A stretch of DNA of 64,000 nt from Mycolicibacterium sp. P1-5 (GCF_008329565.1 NZ_NPKT01000010.1:1-64000); one strand, 5' to 3'. Shown: positions 17,217 to 26,651, counted from the stretch's first letter. Notes: a model not told the origin generated them from the letters alone. Numbers and translations are program-made.

Positions 17217-18050
17217 ATGAATGACACCGCGATCGCTGCGCAGTACTCGACCGGCCTCTCGCGGCACCACATCGCGCAGACCCTAGTCACCGCCGGAAAG
17301 GATGTCGATCACCTTCAACCCGAAGACCTTTCGATGCTCGAGGACTTTCACACGATGGGTCGCCTGGCTACCAGCGCGCTAGTAGACCTGACCGGGCTCA
17401 CCCCCGAGCAGCGGGTGCTCGACGCCGGCAGCGGGATCGGCGGCACCGCTCGCTTCGTCGCCGACCGGTGTCGGTGTCGGGTAACGGCGGTGGACCTGAC
17501 CGAAGAATATTGCGAAACAGCCCGATGGCTCAACAGGCTGGTCGGGCTCGGCGATCTGATCTCAGTCGTACAAGCCGATGTCACCGAACTGCCGTTCCCC
17601 GATGAGAGCTTCCAAGTGGTATTCAGCCAGCACGTTCAGATGAACGTGGCCGACAAGATCGGCCTCTACCGCGAGGCACGGCGGGTACTGGTCGACGGTG
17701 GCCGGCTCGCGTTGTGGGACATCACTTCTGGCGGACGACGCGATCCCGACTACCCACTTCCATGGGCCGACCAATCCGACCTCACCCATCTGGCAACTCC
17801 CAGCCAATTGCACGCCCTGCTGGAGGACTCCGGGTTCGAAGTCGAACACTGGAACGACCTCACCGACGAGGCGGCCTCGGTGATGCAGATGTTCCTGACG
17901 CTGCCAGACAACCCGCTGGGGCTACATGCGTTCGTCCCTGACTTCACCGAGAAGGCCAAAAATCTCGCCGCCGCCCTAGCCGATGGACGACTCCGAGCCA
18001 TCCAAGCCATCGCACGCCGCCCCGACGACGCTCAGACCGCCATGGCTTAA
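17217..18050 (+). CDS. SAM-dependent methyltransferase (UbiE/sterol MT-like)
   Basis: 277 aa. Class I methyltransferase: motif I 'VLDAGSGIGGTARFVADR' (about 69-86), acidic residue of motif II in 'VTAVDLTEEYCETA', 'ADVTELPFPDESFQVVFSQHV' region for motifs III/IV, and 'LVDGGRLALWDI'. The closest familiar type methylates lipids, quinones or small molecules; substrate unknown. It is divergent from a TetR regulator, so expression is likely inducible. ATG 17217 is preceded by AAGGAG at about 17205. Confidence 0.88.
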   Translation: MNDTAIAAQYSTGLSRHHIAQTLVTAGKDVDHLQPEDLSMLEDFHTMGRLATSALVDLTGLTPEQRVLDAGSGIGGTARFVADRCRCRVTAVDLTEEYCETARWLNRLVGLGDLISVVQADVTELPFPDESFQVVFSQHVQMNVADKIGLYREARRVLVDGGRLALWDITSGGRRDPDYPLPWADQSDLTHLATPSQLHALLEDSGFEVEHWNDLTDEAASVMQMFLTLPDNPLGLHAFVPDFTEKAKNLAAALADGRLRAIQAIARRPDDAQTAMA

Positions 18051-18125
18051 CTCCCCCGCGCGACGGGCAACGCTGGGATACCCCGGTCGCGTTCCGCGCC
18101 CGATCAATAGTGTTGTGGATTTCGC

Positions 18126-19349
18126 TTAGGAGTTCACGCTCCGGCTTCGGCGCGCAGCGGCGTCTTGTAGAAAGGCGCGGATTCCACGATCGGTCGTCAG
18201 CTCGATCGCGCGCTGGTAGGCCGCCGCCGCGGCCTCCGACCGGTTCGCTCGCCCGAGCAGATGTGCACGTGTCGTCCACGCCGGCTGAAAGCGCGTGACC
18301 GACGGGTCGGTAATCGCGTCGAGTGCCCGCAAACCCGCCTCGGGACCCTCGATCTCGCCTTCGATCAAGGCGAGCGCGACCAATACACCCAGTGACGGCG
18401 CCAGCCGGTATACCGCCCGGTGCAGCTTACGTAGCGTCGTCCAGTCGATCAGCCCATCGGCGGCGTGGCAGTGCATTGACTGGATCGCCGCCTCGTATTG
18501 ATAGCGACCCGGGCAACCGAGCGCGTGAGCCCGTTGCAAGAGCCCCTCTCCCCTTGCTATCAGCTCACGGTCCCACAGCCCGACATCCTGAGCGTCGAGT
18601 GAGATGAAGCTGCCTGCCGACGTGCGACGAGCGGACCGACGGGCCTGCGAAAGACACACCATCGCCGCCAGGCCCAACACCTCGGGGTCGGATGGCAGCA
18701 GCTCGGCCAGCACCAAGGCCAGACGTAGGGCCTCAGCGGCCAGGGCGTCGATCGGCGCGCCGGCCAGGGTGCGCTGCCAGTCGATCGCGTAGGCCCCGTA
18801 GACGGCTTCGAGTACGGCGGGCAGACGCTGCGTCAGATCGGAGCGCTGCGGCAGCACGAAAGGGATGCGCGCGTCGCGGATGCGGCGCTTTGCGCGGACC
18901 AGCCGCTGGGCCATCGCCGCCTTTGGCATGGCGAACGCCTCGGCAATCGCGGCCGCATCGACGCCGAGAACGGTCTGCAGCATGAGCGGGGTGCGGATGT
19001 CTGCGGCAATCGCAGGATGCGCACACACCAGCATCAACTCGAGGCGCCGATCCGGAATGTCGGACACTTGTTCGTCGAATTGCTCAGTGTCACCATGTGT
19101 TTCATCAAGTGAGGCGCACTTGCTGTAGGGATGCGACTTCCATCGGTCCCGCAGCCGGTTGCGCGCAACGGTGAGAATCCAGGCCCGCGGGTTGTCGGGC
19201 ACGCCGTCGACAGGCCAGCGCCGCAGCGCCTGTTCCAGCGCGTCGGCGATGGCATCCTCGGCCGCCGGGATGTCACCGGTCGGTGCGGCGAGGACACTGA
19301 TCAGCCGGCCGTGGGAGTCACGGCTGATCTCGGCGATCAGGGCTGATAC
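18126..19349 (-). CDS. ECF42-type sigma factor with long C-terminal extension
   Basis: 407 aa from GTG 19349, overlapping the YCII gene stop by 13 bases; a longer frame is rejected. Sigma region 2 is seen in 'AEDAIADALEQALRRWP' and 'NPRAWILTVARNRLRDRWK'; region 4 in 'MLQTVLGVDAAAIAEAFAM' and 'AQRLVRAKRRI'. The C-terminal 220 residues are a helical TPR-like extension, the mark of ECF42. These sigma factors are paired with DGPF/YCII proteins rather than classical anti-sigma factors. The usual 'IFNEGY' segment is 'VLEAVYGAYAIDW' here, so it is an atypical member. Confidence 0.87.
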   Translation of the reverse strand, partial: VSALIAEISRDSHGRLISVLAAPTGDIPAAEDAIADALEQALRRWPVDGVPDNPRAWILTVARNRLRDRWKSHPYSKCASLDETHGDTEQFDEQVSDIPDRRLELMLVCAHPAIAADIRTPLMLQTVLGVDAAAIAEAFAMPKAAMAQRLVRAKRRIRDARIPFVLPQRSDLTQRLPAVLEAVYGAYAIDWQRTLAGAPIDALAAEALRLALVLAELLPSDPEVLGLAAMVCLSQARRSARRTSAGSFISLDAQDVGLWDRELIARGEGLLQRAHALGCPGRYQYEAAIQSMHCHAADGLIDWTTLRKLHRAVYRLAPSLGVLVALALIEGEIEGPEAGLRALDAITDPSVTRFQPAWTTRAHLLGRANRSEAAAAAYQRAIELTTDRGIRAFLQDAAARRSRSVNS

Positions 19350-19714
19350 CACCCCTGCCCCTTCGCGTACGTCACTGCTACGGGCCGAATCTCGACGGTG
19401 CCCCAGGCGGCGGCGGGGCACTGCTTCGCCCAGGCCAGCGCAGCGTCGAGGTCAGGAACGTCGATGACGAACACCCCGCCAAGACGCTCCTTGGTGTCGG
19501 CGAACGGTCCGTCCTGGATCTCGGGCACGCCTGTGCGCGCACTGTATGTCGTCGACGCACTTGCCGCCTGCAACACCTGGGTTCCGATCAACACCCCGGC
19601 GGCATCAAGATCGTCGGCATACGCAGCGAACGCAGCCCGAGCCGGCGCCATGTCTGTTTCGGTCAGGCCGGCCTCGGGGCCTTCTTGGTAATGCATCAGT
19701 AGGCAGTACTGCAT
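19337..19714 (-). CDS. YCII/DGPF-domain protein, ECF42 partner
   Basis: 125 aa from ATG 19714, which has AGGAGG just upstream; the upstream extension is not used. Starts 'MQYCLLMHYQEGPEAGL' and contains the family signature 'DGPFADTKERLGG' and 'DLDAALAWAKQCPAA'. YCII-like proteins share a ferredoxin-like fold; in ECF42 loci they are co-transcribed with the sigma factor and are thought to act in its regulation or be its targets. First gene of the pair. Confidence 0.92.
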   Translation of the reverse strand: MQYCLLMHYQEGPEAGLTETDMAPARAAFAAYADDLDAAGVLIGTQVLQAASASTTYSARTGVPEIQDGPFADTKERLGGVFVIDVPDLDAALAWAKQCPAAAWGTVEIRPVAVTYAKGQGWYQP

Positions 19715-19852
19715 GGTGGTGTGCCTCCTCGAATCGATGGTCTCACCGTTATGACGACTGAGACCATCCTCGATCGACACCTGTGACTTAATGGCTCGCA
19801 GTCTCGAAAACGAGAAACGGAGTCACCAAGACCAGACGTGGAGGCCCGACAA

Positions 19853-20158
19853 TCAGTGAGCGCCTCTGATGCCAGGTGCGGCCTTCTCCACCGGCAGCAC
19901 ATCAGTTGGCGTCGTCTCGGTGACCGTGCCGCCCATGTTCATGCCTGGAATGGTCGGCGGCGCAAAAGTCTTGTTGTGATTGCCACCCGCCACGACGACA
20001 CTGCCGCCGCTGGGAACGGCGGGTCCCCCGAGACTCGCGTCGTGGTGGATCACGCTGTAAGACGCAGCGGCCAGTACAGCGCTCGTACCCGCGATCATCC
20101 CCAACACCTTCAGGCGCGAATAGCGATCCCGATTCGGGATTGTGCCGTCAGCTCTCAT
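19853..20158 (-). CDS. Small exported or membrane-anchored protein, unrecognised
   Basis: 101 aa. One N-terminal hydrophobic segment ('VLGMIAGTSAVLAAASYSV', residues 18-36) after a charged start, then a Gly/Pro/Thr-rich exported part ('GGPAVPSGGSVVVAGGN', 'PPTIPGMNMGG'). No cysteine. The layout suggests a signal-anchored small envelope protein. It is followed downstream by nothing obvious and upstream by a 171-base gap shared with the divergent deacetylase. Confidence 0.6.
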   Translation of the reverse strand: MRADGTIPNRDRYSRLKVLGMIAGTSAVLAAASYSVIHHDASLGGPAVPSGGSVVVAGGNHNKTFAPPTIPGMNMGGTVTETTPTDVLPVEKAAPGIRGAH

Positions 20159-20329
20159 CGTCGGTACCTCTACTGTTCAGGTTCGGTAGCGATCCCGGCT
20201 GGGATGACCGGGCTCAGAACCAGTAGGCCGCAGTGTTATTTGAGCGTCCAAATTTTCTGGCTGCCGTCCCCACCAAGTCGACAGCTGCCGTTCAGCTTCT
20301 CATAAGCAAGCACTCATAGCCTTCACGCC

Positions 20330-21064
20330 GTGGTGCAGGCCGACAGACGCACTATGTTGCGCGCCATCGCAATTGGTGTCCTGGCTGCTGCCGCGACGAG
20401 TCGAGAGACGGCGCGGGCCGACATCACACATCCAGCCAACGCACAGGTTCCCGCGCCGCACGGCATCTTGACCCGCCTGCCCGGCGAGGGCAACCAGTTA
20501 GCCCTGACCGTCGACGACGGCACCAACTCGGCGGTCGTGGCCGCCTACGCTCAGTTCTGCCGGGACAGCGGTGTGCGACTGACGTTCTTTCCCAACGGCG
20601 TGAACAAGTCGTGGTCGGTCAACGCGCCGCTGCTGGCGCCCATGGTGGAGTCCGGACAAATCCAGGTGGGCAATCACACGTGGAGCCATCCCAACATCAC
20701 TCGGATCAGGCTGGATGCAGTGGCCGATCAGATCCGACGAAATGCCGATTTTCTCCGCAACACTTTCGGCACTGATGGCACTCCCTATTTTCGTCCGCCG
20801 TACGGAGCCCACACCGCCGACACCGACCGCGTTGCCGCCGACCTGGGCTACACGACGATCACGCTCTGGAGCGGCACCATTGGCGACTCGAGACCGGTTG
20901 ACGAGCGCCAACTCGTAGGCTTCGCCGAACAATCATTCCAGCCGCAGCAGATCATCCTGAGCCACGCCAACCTGCCGCCCGTTATACATACCTACCCGCA
21001 GCTGCTCGACATCATCAACAGCCGGGGTCTCCAGACGGTCACACTCAACGACGTCTTCAGCTGA
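20330..21064 (+). CDS. Exported polysaccharide deacetylase (NodB domain), copy 1
   Basis: 244 aa from GTG 20330. N-terminus 'ADRRTMLRAIAIG' has a twin-Arg pair followed by a hydrophobic stretch, then the cleaved-type 'ARAD', so Tat or Sec export is likely. NodB motifs: 'LTVDDGTNS' (metal Asp), 'GNHTWSHPNI' (metal His pair) and 'FRPPYGAHT'. The family removes acetyl groups from peptidoglycan or other polysaccharides. It shares its ending 'TVTLNDVF' and overall layout with the gene at 45.4 kb. Confidence 0.9.
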   Translation: MVQADRRTMLRAIAIGVLAAAATSRETARADITHPANAQVPAPHGILTRLPGEGNQLALTVDDGTNSAVVAAYAQFCRDSGVRLTFFPNGVNKSWSVNAPLLAPMVESGQIQVGNHTWSHPNITRIRLDAVADQIRRNADFLRNTFGTDGTPYFRPPYGAHTADTDRVAADLGYTTITLWSGTIGDSRPVDERQLVGFAEQSFQPQQIILSHANLPPVIHTYPQLLDIINSRGLQTVTLNDVFS

Positions 21065-21109
21065 GATGCCGCTCGCAGTCTCTCACCCACTGACCGTAGA
21101 CTCCGGCGA

Positions 21110-21568
21110 ATGTTGCGCATCGTGTCGACCCTGGTTCTCGGTGTCGCACCGCTAGTCCTCGTGTCCTGCAGCGGCCACGAGTCCGCAGCGCCGTCACCGA
21201 GGCCGGTGGCCGCGTCGAGCGCAGTCGCTCAGGTGACCTCCGACGCGCCAACGTCAGGACAGCCATGCCACCTCGTGGCCGTGCGCGATCTCATCGAGTG
21301 GCACAGATCCAGCCACCCGCCTAGTTCCGATGGCTCGACAGGGCCGCTAGCCTCGGCCGTCAAGTTCGGCAACGTTAACCTCGTGGGCTGCAAAAGTTCG
21401 CTCGATGGGTGGGTAGAAGATCATTCGGAGAGCGAAGCCGCCACCCACGCGGGGTTTCGCGACTGCTTCGAAATTGCCTGGGCGGACGACAATCCCGGTT
21501 ACGACGTCCACGCCTTGCCCGCACCGCGCTTGAAAAATGTGCTCTTGCAGGCAGGCAACGACTGCTGA
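21110..21568 (+). CDS. Putative lipoprotein, unrecognised
   Basis: 152 aa. N-terminal signal 'MLRIVSTLVLGVAPLVLVSC' ends in a lipobox (LVSC, Cys20). The mature part has four Cys (in 'GQPCHLV', 'LVGCKSS', 'FRDCFEI', and the last residue) probably forming two disulfides. It carries features of the small DUF3558-like lipoproteins of mycobacteria ('VGCKSSLDGW'), but assignment is weak. It follows the deacetylase by 45 bases and may be co-transcribed. Confidence 0.7.
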   Translation: MLRIVSTLVLGVAPLVLVSCSGHESAAPSPRPVAASSAVAQVTSDAPTSGQPCHLVAVRDLIEWHRSSHPPSSDGSTGPLASAVKFGNVNLVGCKSSLDGWVEDHSESEAATHAGFRDCFEIAWADDNPGYDVHALPAPRLKNVLLQAGNDC

Positions 21569-21619
21569 CCAGATTGGTCAACTCATCTGTCCGGTTGTCG
21601 TTTGGCGGTGTCCGACGAT

Positions 21620-23185
21620 CTACAGTCGGCCGCGCAGTCGGTCGCGGTACGAGCGCCCGTCTGGGTCATAGATCAACCGGTACAGGGGTTCGGCCCATAC
21701 GCGGGTTCGCCGGCGCAGACGCTCTGGCTTGTGCGGCCGCAGGCGGCCCGGCGGCCTGTCTCCCTGGCAGCCCGTCATGTGCCACTCATCCAGCGCTTCC
21801 GCGGTGGCAGTGATGTCACGTATCGCTGCGATCGGGTCCACCAGATTTCCGTCCTCGCTACCATCGGCCGGTCGGTCCAGATGTTCGCGTAGCAGTCGCA
21901 GCCTCAGGTCGCGAGCGAAGAGTCCATCAGAATCGAGTACAGCGCAGGATAATTCGCTGTCGTGAGTCCATGACCGTCGATTGAGGTTGTCGCTGCCGAC
22001 GCATGCCCAGATGTCATCGATGACGCAGACTTTCGCGTGCACGTATACCGGTGTGCCGCGATGGTTCTCGACGTCGAAGATGTGGACACGCTCAGGACTT
22101 GCGGCCTGGCATGTCGCAATGGCCTGCCAGCGACCAACCAGGTTCGGTGGCAATTGCAGTCGACCGTCGACGTCGGGATAGCGCGGAATCACTGCCACGA
22201 GATGGAGTTCGGGGTTGTCGCGCAAGGCTTCGGCGAACAAGTTGGCCACCCGGGAGGACCACAGATACTGATCCTCGACGTAGATCAGTCGACGGGCGCG
22301 GGGCACCACCTTGTTGTATGCACGCGCGATGCTGCGCTCACCGTGCGGCGCAAAGTCGTACTGAAAGTGCGCGTCCGGGTAGGTGCGCAATACCTGGACG
22401 GCATGAGGGCCGCACACCGGTGGATCCGGTGGTTGTCCCGGAAGCCGACCAGCCGACAGATCCGCGCCCCGCACCTTGTCCATCACCCAGGCAATCGGCG
22501 ACAACGTGTCCAGCGGTGCTGGATCATTCCAGCGTTCTCGGAAAGCGGTGTCGAGCACACCGACCGCCGGGCCGCGGATCTGCAGCTGCACGTCATGCCA
22601 AGGCGGACGGTTCCCGTAACACTTGGCCATCTGCACCGCCTGCGGGTCACCGTTATGCGACTCGTCATCGCGGCGGGAATGGCACAGGTCGATGCCGCCG
22701 GCGAACGCGATATCTCGTTGAGGTTCCCCCGGATGGCGGATCACGACCAATTTCTGGTGATGCGAGCCGCCCACGCGCACGCGCTGATCCAACAGCACCT
22801 CGCCGCCTGCCTCTTCAATGGCCGCGCCGAGGTGCTGGTTCTCCTCCTCGCTGTACTGAAGTTTGTCCAGATGGGACCGCCAGACCAGCCCCTTCACGAC
22901 CACGCCGCGCTGTGCCGCGTGACAGAACAACTCGCGGATCGTGGGTCCGCCATCACGCAACAGTTCGTCGGGATCGCCGCGCCAATCGGTGAAGAAGACG
23001 TAGTCCCCTCTGCCTAGCACCCCCACTTCGGCAGCGAGTCGCTCAAAGTAGTTGGACCCGTGGATCAGCGGCTCGGCACGATTGCCTTCCGACCAAGCTG
23101 GTATGCGGGCCGCGAGGTTGCCTCGCTCATCGCCCGTCAGGAACCAGTCGGCCAAATTCACCACTGTGAAGTGCCCGTTCCGCAT
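21620..23185 (-). CDS. Phospholipase D-like protein
   Basis: 521 aa with two PLD repeats. The first catalytic motif is 'SHHQKLVVIRH': His and Lys present, but the usual Asp four residues after Lys is Arg, as I recall for this actinobacterial subfamily. The second is complete: 'HAKVCVIDDIWACVGSDN'. Also 'GGIDLCHSRRDDE' and 'YVEDQYLWSS'. No signal peptide. Likely hydrolyses or transfers phosphodiesters of phospholipids; substrate unknown. Divergent from the SRPBCC gene. Confidence 0.88.
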   Translation of the reverse strand: MRNGHFTVVNLADWFLTGDERGNLAARIPAWSEGNRAEPLIHGSNYFERLAAEVGVLGRGDYVFFTDWRGDPDELLRDGGPTIRELFCHAAQRGVVVKGLVWRSHLDKLQYSEEENQHLGAAIEEAGGEVLLDQRVRVGGSHHQKLVVIRHPGEPQRDIAFAGGIDLCHSRRDDESHNGDPQAVQMAKCYGNRPPWHDVQLQIRGPAVGVLDTAFRERWNDPAPLDTLSPIAWVMDKVRGADLSAGRLPGQPPDPPVCGPHAVQVLRTYPDAHFQYDFAPHGERSIARAYNKVVPRARRLIYVEDQYLWSSRVANLFAEALRDNPELHLVAVIPRYPDVDGRLQLPPNLVGRWQAIATCQAASPERVHIFDVENHRGTPVYVHAKVCVIDDIWACVGSDNLNRRSWTHDSELSCAVLDSDGLFARDLRLRLLREHLDRPADGSEDGNLVDPIAAIRDITATAEALDEWHMTGCQGDRPPGRLRPHKPERLRRRTRVWAEPLYRLIYDPDGRSYRDRLRGRL

Positions 23186-23244
23186 TCGAACTACACCGGG
23201 GCGCCGTCGTTGACCAGCAACTGTTCCGTGGCAGGATCGATGTC

Positions 23245-23727
23245 GTGACCGAACGCATCGAGGTGCAACGCATCATCCCCGCGCCGGCCGCGGACATCTT
23301 TGCGGTGCTGTGCGATCCGCAGGGTCACGTCGCGATCGACGCCACGGGCATGCTCCAGGACGCCGATGGGCAGTCCGTTCGTGCCGTCGGCGAGACCTTC
23401 GTCGTGCACATGGACCGCGAATCGCTCAATGATTATCCGCTGGGTAAGTACGACGTCACCGTGTCGATCACCCAGTTCGAACAGGACCGGCTGATCGCCT
23501 GGACGATCTTCGGGCAACTGAAACCGGACATCGGCCACGTGTACGGCTACCGATTGGATCCCACAGACGGCGGTACGGCGGTTACGTCGTTCTATGACTG
23601 GTCTGAGATCGATCAGCATTGGCGCGACGCCAACATCTTCCCCATCGTCGGCGAACCGGCATTGCGCGCGACATTGGGCATCCTCGACCGCGCCGTGCGA
23701 CGAGGCTATCCGCGGACGTCAACCTAA
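23245..23727 (+). CDS. SRPBCC (START-like/polyketide cyclase) protein
   Basis: 160 aa from GTG 23245 (TERIEVQRIIPAPAADIFAV). The opening beta strand and 'APAADIFAVLCDPQGH' are typical of the START/SRPBCC hydrophobic-pocket fold; 'TAVTSFYDWSEI' and a long C-terminal helix complete it. Such proteins bind lipids or small ligands. No catalytic residues can be named. Faces the STAS gene with a 24-base gap. Confidence 0.85.
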   Translation: MTERIEVQRIIPAPAADIFAVLCDPQGHVAIDATGMLQDADGQSVRAVGETFVVHMDRESLNDYPLGKYDVTVSITQFEQDRLIAWTIFGQLKPDIGHVYGYRLDPTDGGTAVTSFYDWSEIDQHWRDANIFPIVGEPALRATLGILDRAVRRGYPRTST

Positions 23728-23751
23728 GCGCCTTCACCGCTCCACAAGGAT

Positions 23752-24081
23752 TTACGACGGCTCCGTCGCCAAGGGTGCAGATTCGATGGTGACCAGCTCG
23801 GTCAGACCGCTGACGGCGAAGATGTCCATCAGGTGTGGGTGGGCAACGATGGCGATGCGGTCGGCTTCGCTGAACAGTGCCGTGATGGCAGTGCTGTCCA
23901 AATACGTGACAGCACTGAGATCCAAAGTGAGCGTCTCTCCGCTGCCGGCCGACTCAGTGATCGCGGCCGCAAGGCCCTGATTGAACGCCGCGATATTGCT
24001 CATGTCGATTTCTCCCGCTGCTATCAAGACGTGTGTCCCATCGTTGCGGCACGCGTTGTCGAGGGTGAGCAATGTGGCCAT
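23752..24081 (-). CDS. STAS-domain anti-sigma factor antagonist
   Basis: 109 aa from ATG 24081, sharing its A with the upstream stop (TGATG), so it is translationally coupled to the phosphatase/kinase gene. STAS fold with the phosphorylatable serine in 'VTYLDSTAITALF' (DSTAI). Dephosphorylated antagonists of this type bind anti-sigma kinases and free a sigma factor. The obvious partner is the ATPase domain of the upstream protein; no sigma factor is adjacent. Confidence 0.9.
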   Translation of the reverse strand: MATLLTLDNACRNDGTHVLIAAGEIDMSNIAAFNQGLAAAITESAGSGETLTLDLSAVTYLDSTAITALFSEADRIAIVAHPHLMDIFAVSGLTELVTIESAPLATEPS

Positions 24082-26651
24082 CAAATGATCCTCACGGATA
24101 GGTGGATTGCTGTTCCCCCGGTACTGCGGGTGATGACGACATCGTCCATCAGCTCGCGCATGAGTGCGATCCCCCGACCGCGGTTGGAATCACCATCGGA
24201 TTGGACGGGCTTCCATGACCCGTGGTCGATGATCGCCACCTGAACCTGGTCGGCCAGTGCGGTTGCGGTTAAACGGATTGTGCCCGCAGGACCCTGCCGG
24301 TAGCCGTGCTCGATGCCGTTGGCGACGGCCTCCCCTGTCGCGATGAGCACGTTCATCGCCTGCCGGGCCTTCATCCCGGCTCGAGACAGCCAGTCGCGCA
24401 GAGCAATACGATTCTCGGCCAGTTGCTCAGGGTCGGCTGGAAACTCCAGCTCGAGCGCGGCTGGTTGGCGGTACAGCAACAGCACAACATCATCTTGGTA
24501 GCCCTCGCCGGGCGAAAGGCTGGCCATCACGTGGTCCGCCAGATCGTTGAGCTCCGAGGTTTGGCCGTCGTGAATGAGGCCGGCGGCACAGGAAATACCG
24601 CGCTCCAGCGGGCTGTTGCGGCGTTCGACCAGCCCGTCGGTGTACAGCGCCAGGGTGGCGCGAGCAGGCACCATGACGTGCGCTTCGGGACGGGGCCAAT
24701 CGGGTCGAATTCCCAACGCGATGGTGTGGCCACCGTCAAGCGTCTCGATGGTGCCGTCGGGCGCGACCAGGATCGGTGGCGGGTGCCCGGCACTGGAGTA
24801 GACCAACTCGCCGGTGTCGGGATTGAGCACCGCGCATACTGCGGTCGTGCATTGAGCACCGTGCAGTCGAGCAGCGAAGCGGTCCAGTCCCGCCAGCGCG
24901 ACAGCGGGACTGGGATTTTCGAACAGCAATGCGCGGCAGGCGCTGCGAATCTGCCCCATCACTGTGGCGGCAGGCAAACCGTGACCGACGCAGTCGCCGA
25001 CCACCAACGCGATGCGCCCATCGTCGAGAGTGACGATGTCGTACCAGTCACCGCCGACCTCGAGGGGACGGCTGGCAGCTTCGTAACGGACCGCGAAACC
25101 GCTTGGCAAGTCGGAAGGTCCGAGGATCGCGTGCTGCAGCGCTAATGCGGTTTCACGCTGCTGATCCACCCGATGTACGCGCTGCAGCCCCTGGCCGAGC
25201 CGGCCTGCGAGCACCGTCAACAACGTCTGGTCCTCAAGGGTGAACGGCCGCTGCTCACTGAGGTCGATCCAGACGACGAGCACCCCGTCAGGGTGCTGCA
25301 GCGCGATACCCGCCGATCCGGGTTCGGCAGCATTCGGCGTCAGAAAGTCCCCGTCACGCAGCGACAGCAGGACCTGCCGGGTCTCCGCGGGAAGGTCCGC
25401 CCACCGCGCTGACTCTCCAGCCGACGCTATGTGTGGCTCGCCATTTACCGTCGCCGATGATGAACCGTAAGTCGGGAAGGTGACCGTCAGAACGCGACGC
25501 GCCCGCCACAGTCGACGCAATTCCTCGGCGGCGGCACGCAACGCCCCCTCGACAGTGTCGGCCTGGGCCAGCTGCTGATTGAGCGCGTGCTCACGACCCG
25601 CCGCCAGCGCCAGCGCTATCGCCGCATGCCGGGCGAAATCAGAGACGAGATCGAGGTATTCATCGTCGAAGGCCGTCTGATGCGGGCGGCGGGCCACTGC
25701 GATGACACCGAGCACCGCATCATCAGCGGTAAGGGGCATGACGATTGCAGAGCGTTCACCGACATCGGTGAAGCCCTCAATCGGATACTGGAACGAGTCA
25801 GTGATGAGCGGCACGCCCCGACGGGCGACGCTGCCGGTGGTGGAACCGGCCATCGGTACTTGCCGACCAATCACCTCCGAGGAGTACCGACCCGCTGTAG
25901 CCGCCACGACAAGGGTCGCGACCTCATCGGTGGGCAGATCAGGTTCGCCCGGAACCAACAAAATCGCCTGCTCGGCATCGGCCAACTCCAACGCCCGGCT
26001 GACGATGAGCTGCAGCGGCCTCGTCTGCGGATCGCCGGACAGTAGCGCGGCCGTGATCTCGCGGCTGGCCTTGGTCCATTTCGCCGATTCGCGTTCCCGC
26101 TCGAAGAGCCTCGCATTGTCTATGGCGGCCGCCGCTGCTGAGGCCAGTGCGCGCACCGCAGCCTCTTGGAAGGGAGCGAATACTCGGTCCGGCCGGTCAT
26201 CGATCAGATACAGGCTGCCGAAATCGTTGTCGCGCACCGTGATCGGTAACGCCAAAAACGCCCGCATCGAAGGTTCAAGCGCGGGTATCTGGGCCGCCAA
26301 GGGGTGCGCCTGCAGATCATCGACGCGCAGACCTTGGCCTACCGACAGATCCCCCAGCCGACGTGCCGTCTCAGCGTCGAGGCCCTCGATCACGAATGAG
26401 GACATGCTCCCATCAGGGGCCCGCATACCGAGCGCGCCGTATTTCGCATCGGTGAGCTCCATCGCCGCGCTGACGATCCGCCGCAATGTGACGTCTAGGT
26501 CGAGATCGGACCCGATCTCGACAATGAGCCGAACCAGCTGCTCCATGCGATCGCGAGCCGCCACCAGTTCGTCGAGTTCGGCGTGCACGCGCCCAACCAG
26601 CTCGCGCCAGCCCTGGCCGGTGAACGCAGGCCCTTCCCCATCATCGACCAC
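24081..26651 (-). CDS. GAF-SpoIIE phosphatase-HATPase partner-switching protein
   Basis: About 856 aa from GTG 26651; the frame stays open to 26942 but the extra 97 residues look non-conserved and the true start is uncertain. Order: two GAF domains ('SAAMELTDAKYGALGM', 'ERSAIVMPLTADDAVLGVIAV'), a third GAF-like part, a PPM/SpoIIE phosphatase ('EVGGDWYDIV', 'VGDCVGHGLPAA', 'YTDGLVERR' metal Asp residues) and a C-terminal Ser kinase-type ATPase ('ATGEAVANGIEHGY', 'NRGRGIALMRELMDDV'). Phosphatase and kinase in one chain could set the phosphorylation of the coupled STAS protein in response to a GAF ligand. Confidence 0.88.
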   Translation of the reverse strand: MVDDGEGPAFTGQGWRELVGRVHAELDELVAARDRMEQLVRLIVEIGSDLDLDVTLRRIVSAAMELTDAKYGALGMRAPDGSMSSFVIEGLDAETARRLGDLSVGQGLRVDDLQAHPLAAQIPALEPSMRAFLALPITVRDNDFGSLYLIDDRPDRVFAPFQEAAVRALASAAAAAIDNARLFERERESAKWTKASREITAALLSGDPQTRPLQLIVSRALELADAEQAILLVPGEPDLPTDEVATLVVAATAGRYSSEVIGRQVPMAGSTTGSVARRGVPLITDSFQYPIEGFTDVGERSAIVMPLTADDAVLGVIAVARRPHQTAFDDEYLDLVSDFARHAAIALALAAGREHALNQQLAQADTVEGALRAAAEELRRLWRARRVLTVTFPTYGSSSATVNGEPHIASAGESARWADLPAETRQVLLSLRDGDFLTPNAAEPGSAGIALQHPDGVLVVWIDLSEQRPFTLEDQTLLTVLAGRLGQGLQRVHRVDQQRETALALQHAILGPSDLPSGFAVRYEAASRPLEVGGDWYDIVTLDDGRIALVVGDCVGHGLPAATVMGQIRSACRALLFENPSPAVALAGLDRFAARLHGAQCTTAVCAVLNPDTGELVYSSAGHPPPILVAPDGTIETLDGGHTIALGIRPDWPRPEAHVMVPARATLALYTDGLVERRNSPLERGISCAAGLIHDGQTSELNDLADHVMASLSPGEGYQDDVVLLLYRQPAALELEFPADPEQLAENRIALRDWLSRAGMKARQAMNVLIATGEAVANGIEHGYRQGPAGTIRLTATALADQVQVAIIDHGSWKPVQSDGDSNRGRGIALMRELMDDVVITRSTGGTAIHLSVRII

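Noticed and set aside
22037..23017. Plus-strand open frame of 326 aa opposite the phospholipase D-like gene
   Set aside because: Shadow of a gene with HKD motifs; composition is not protein-like.
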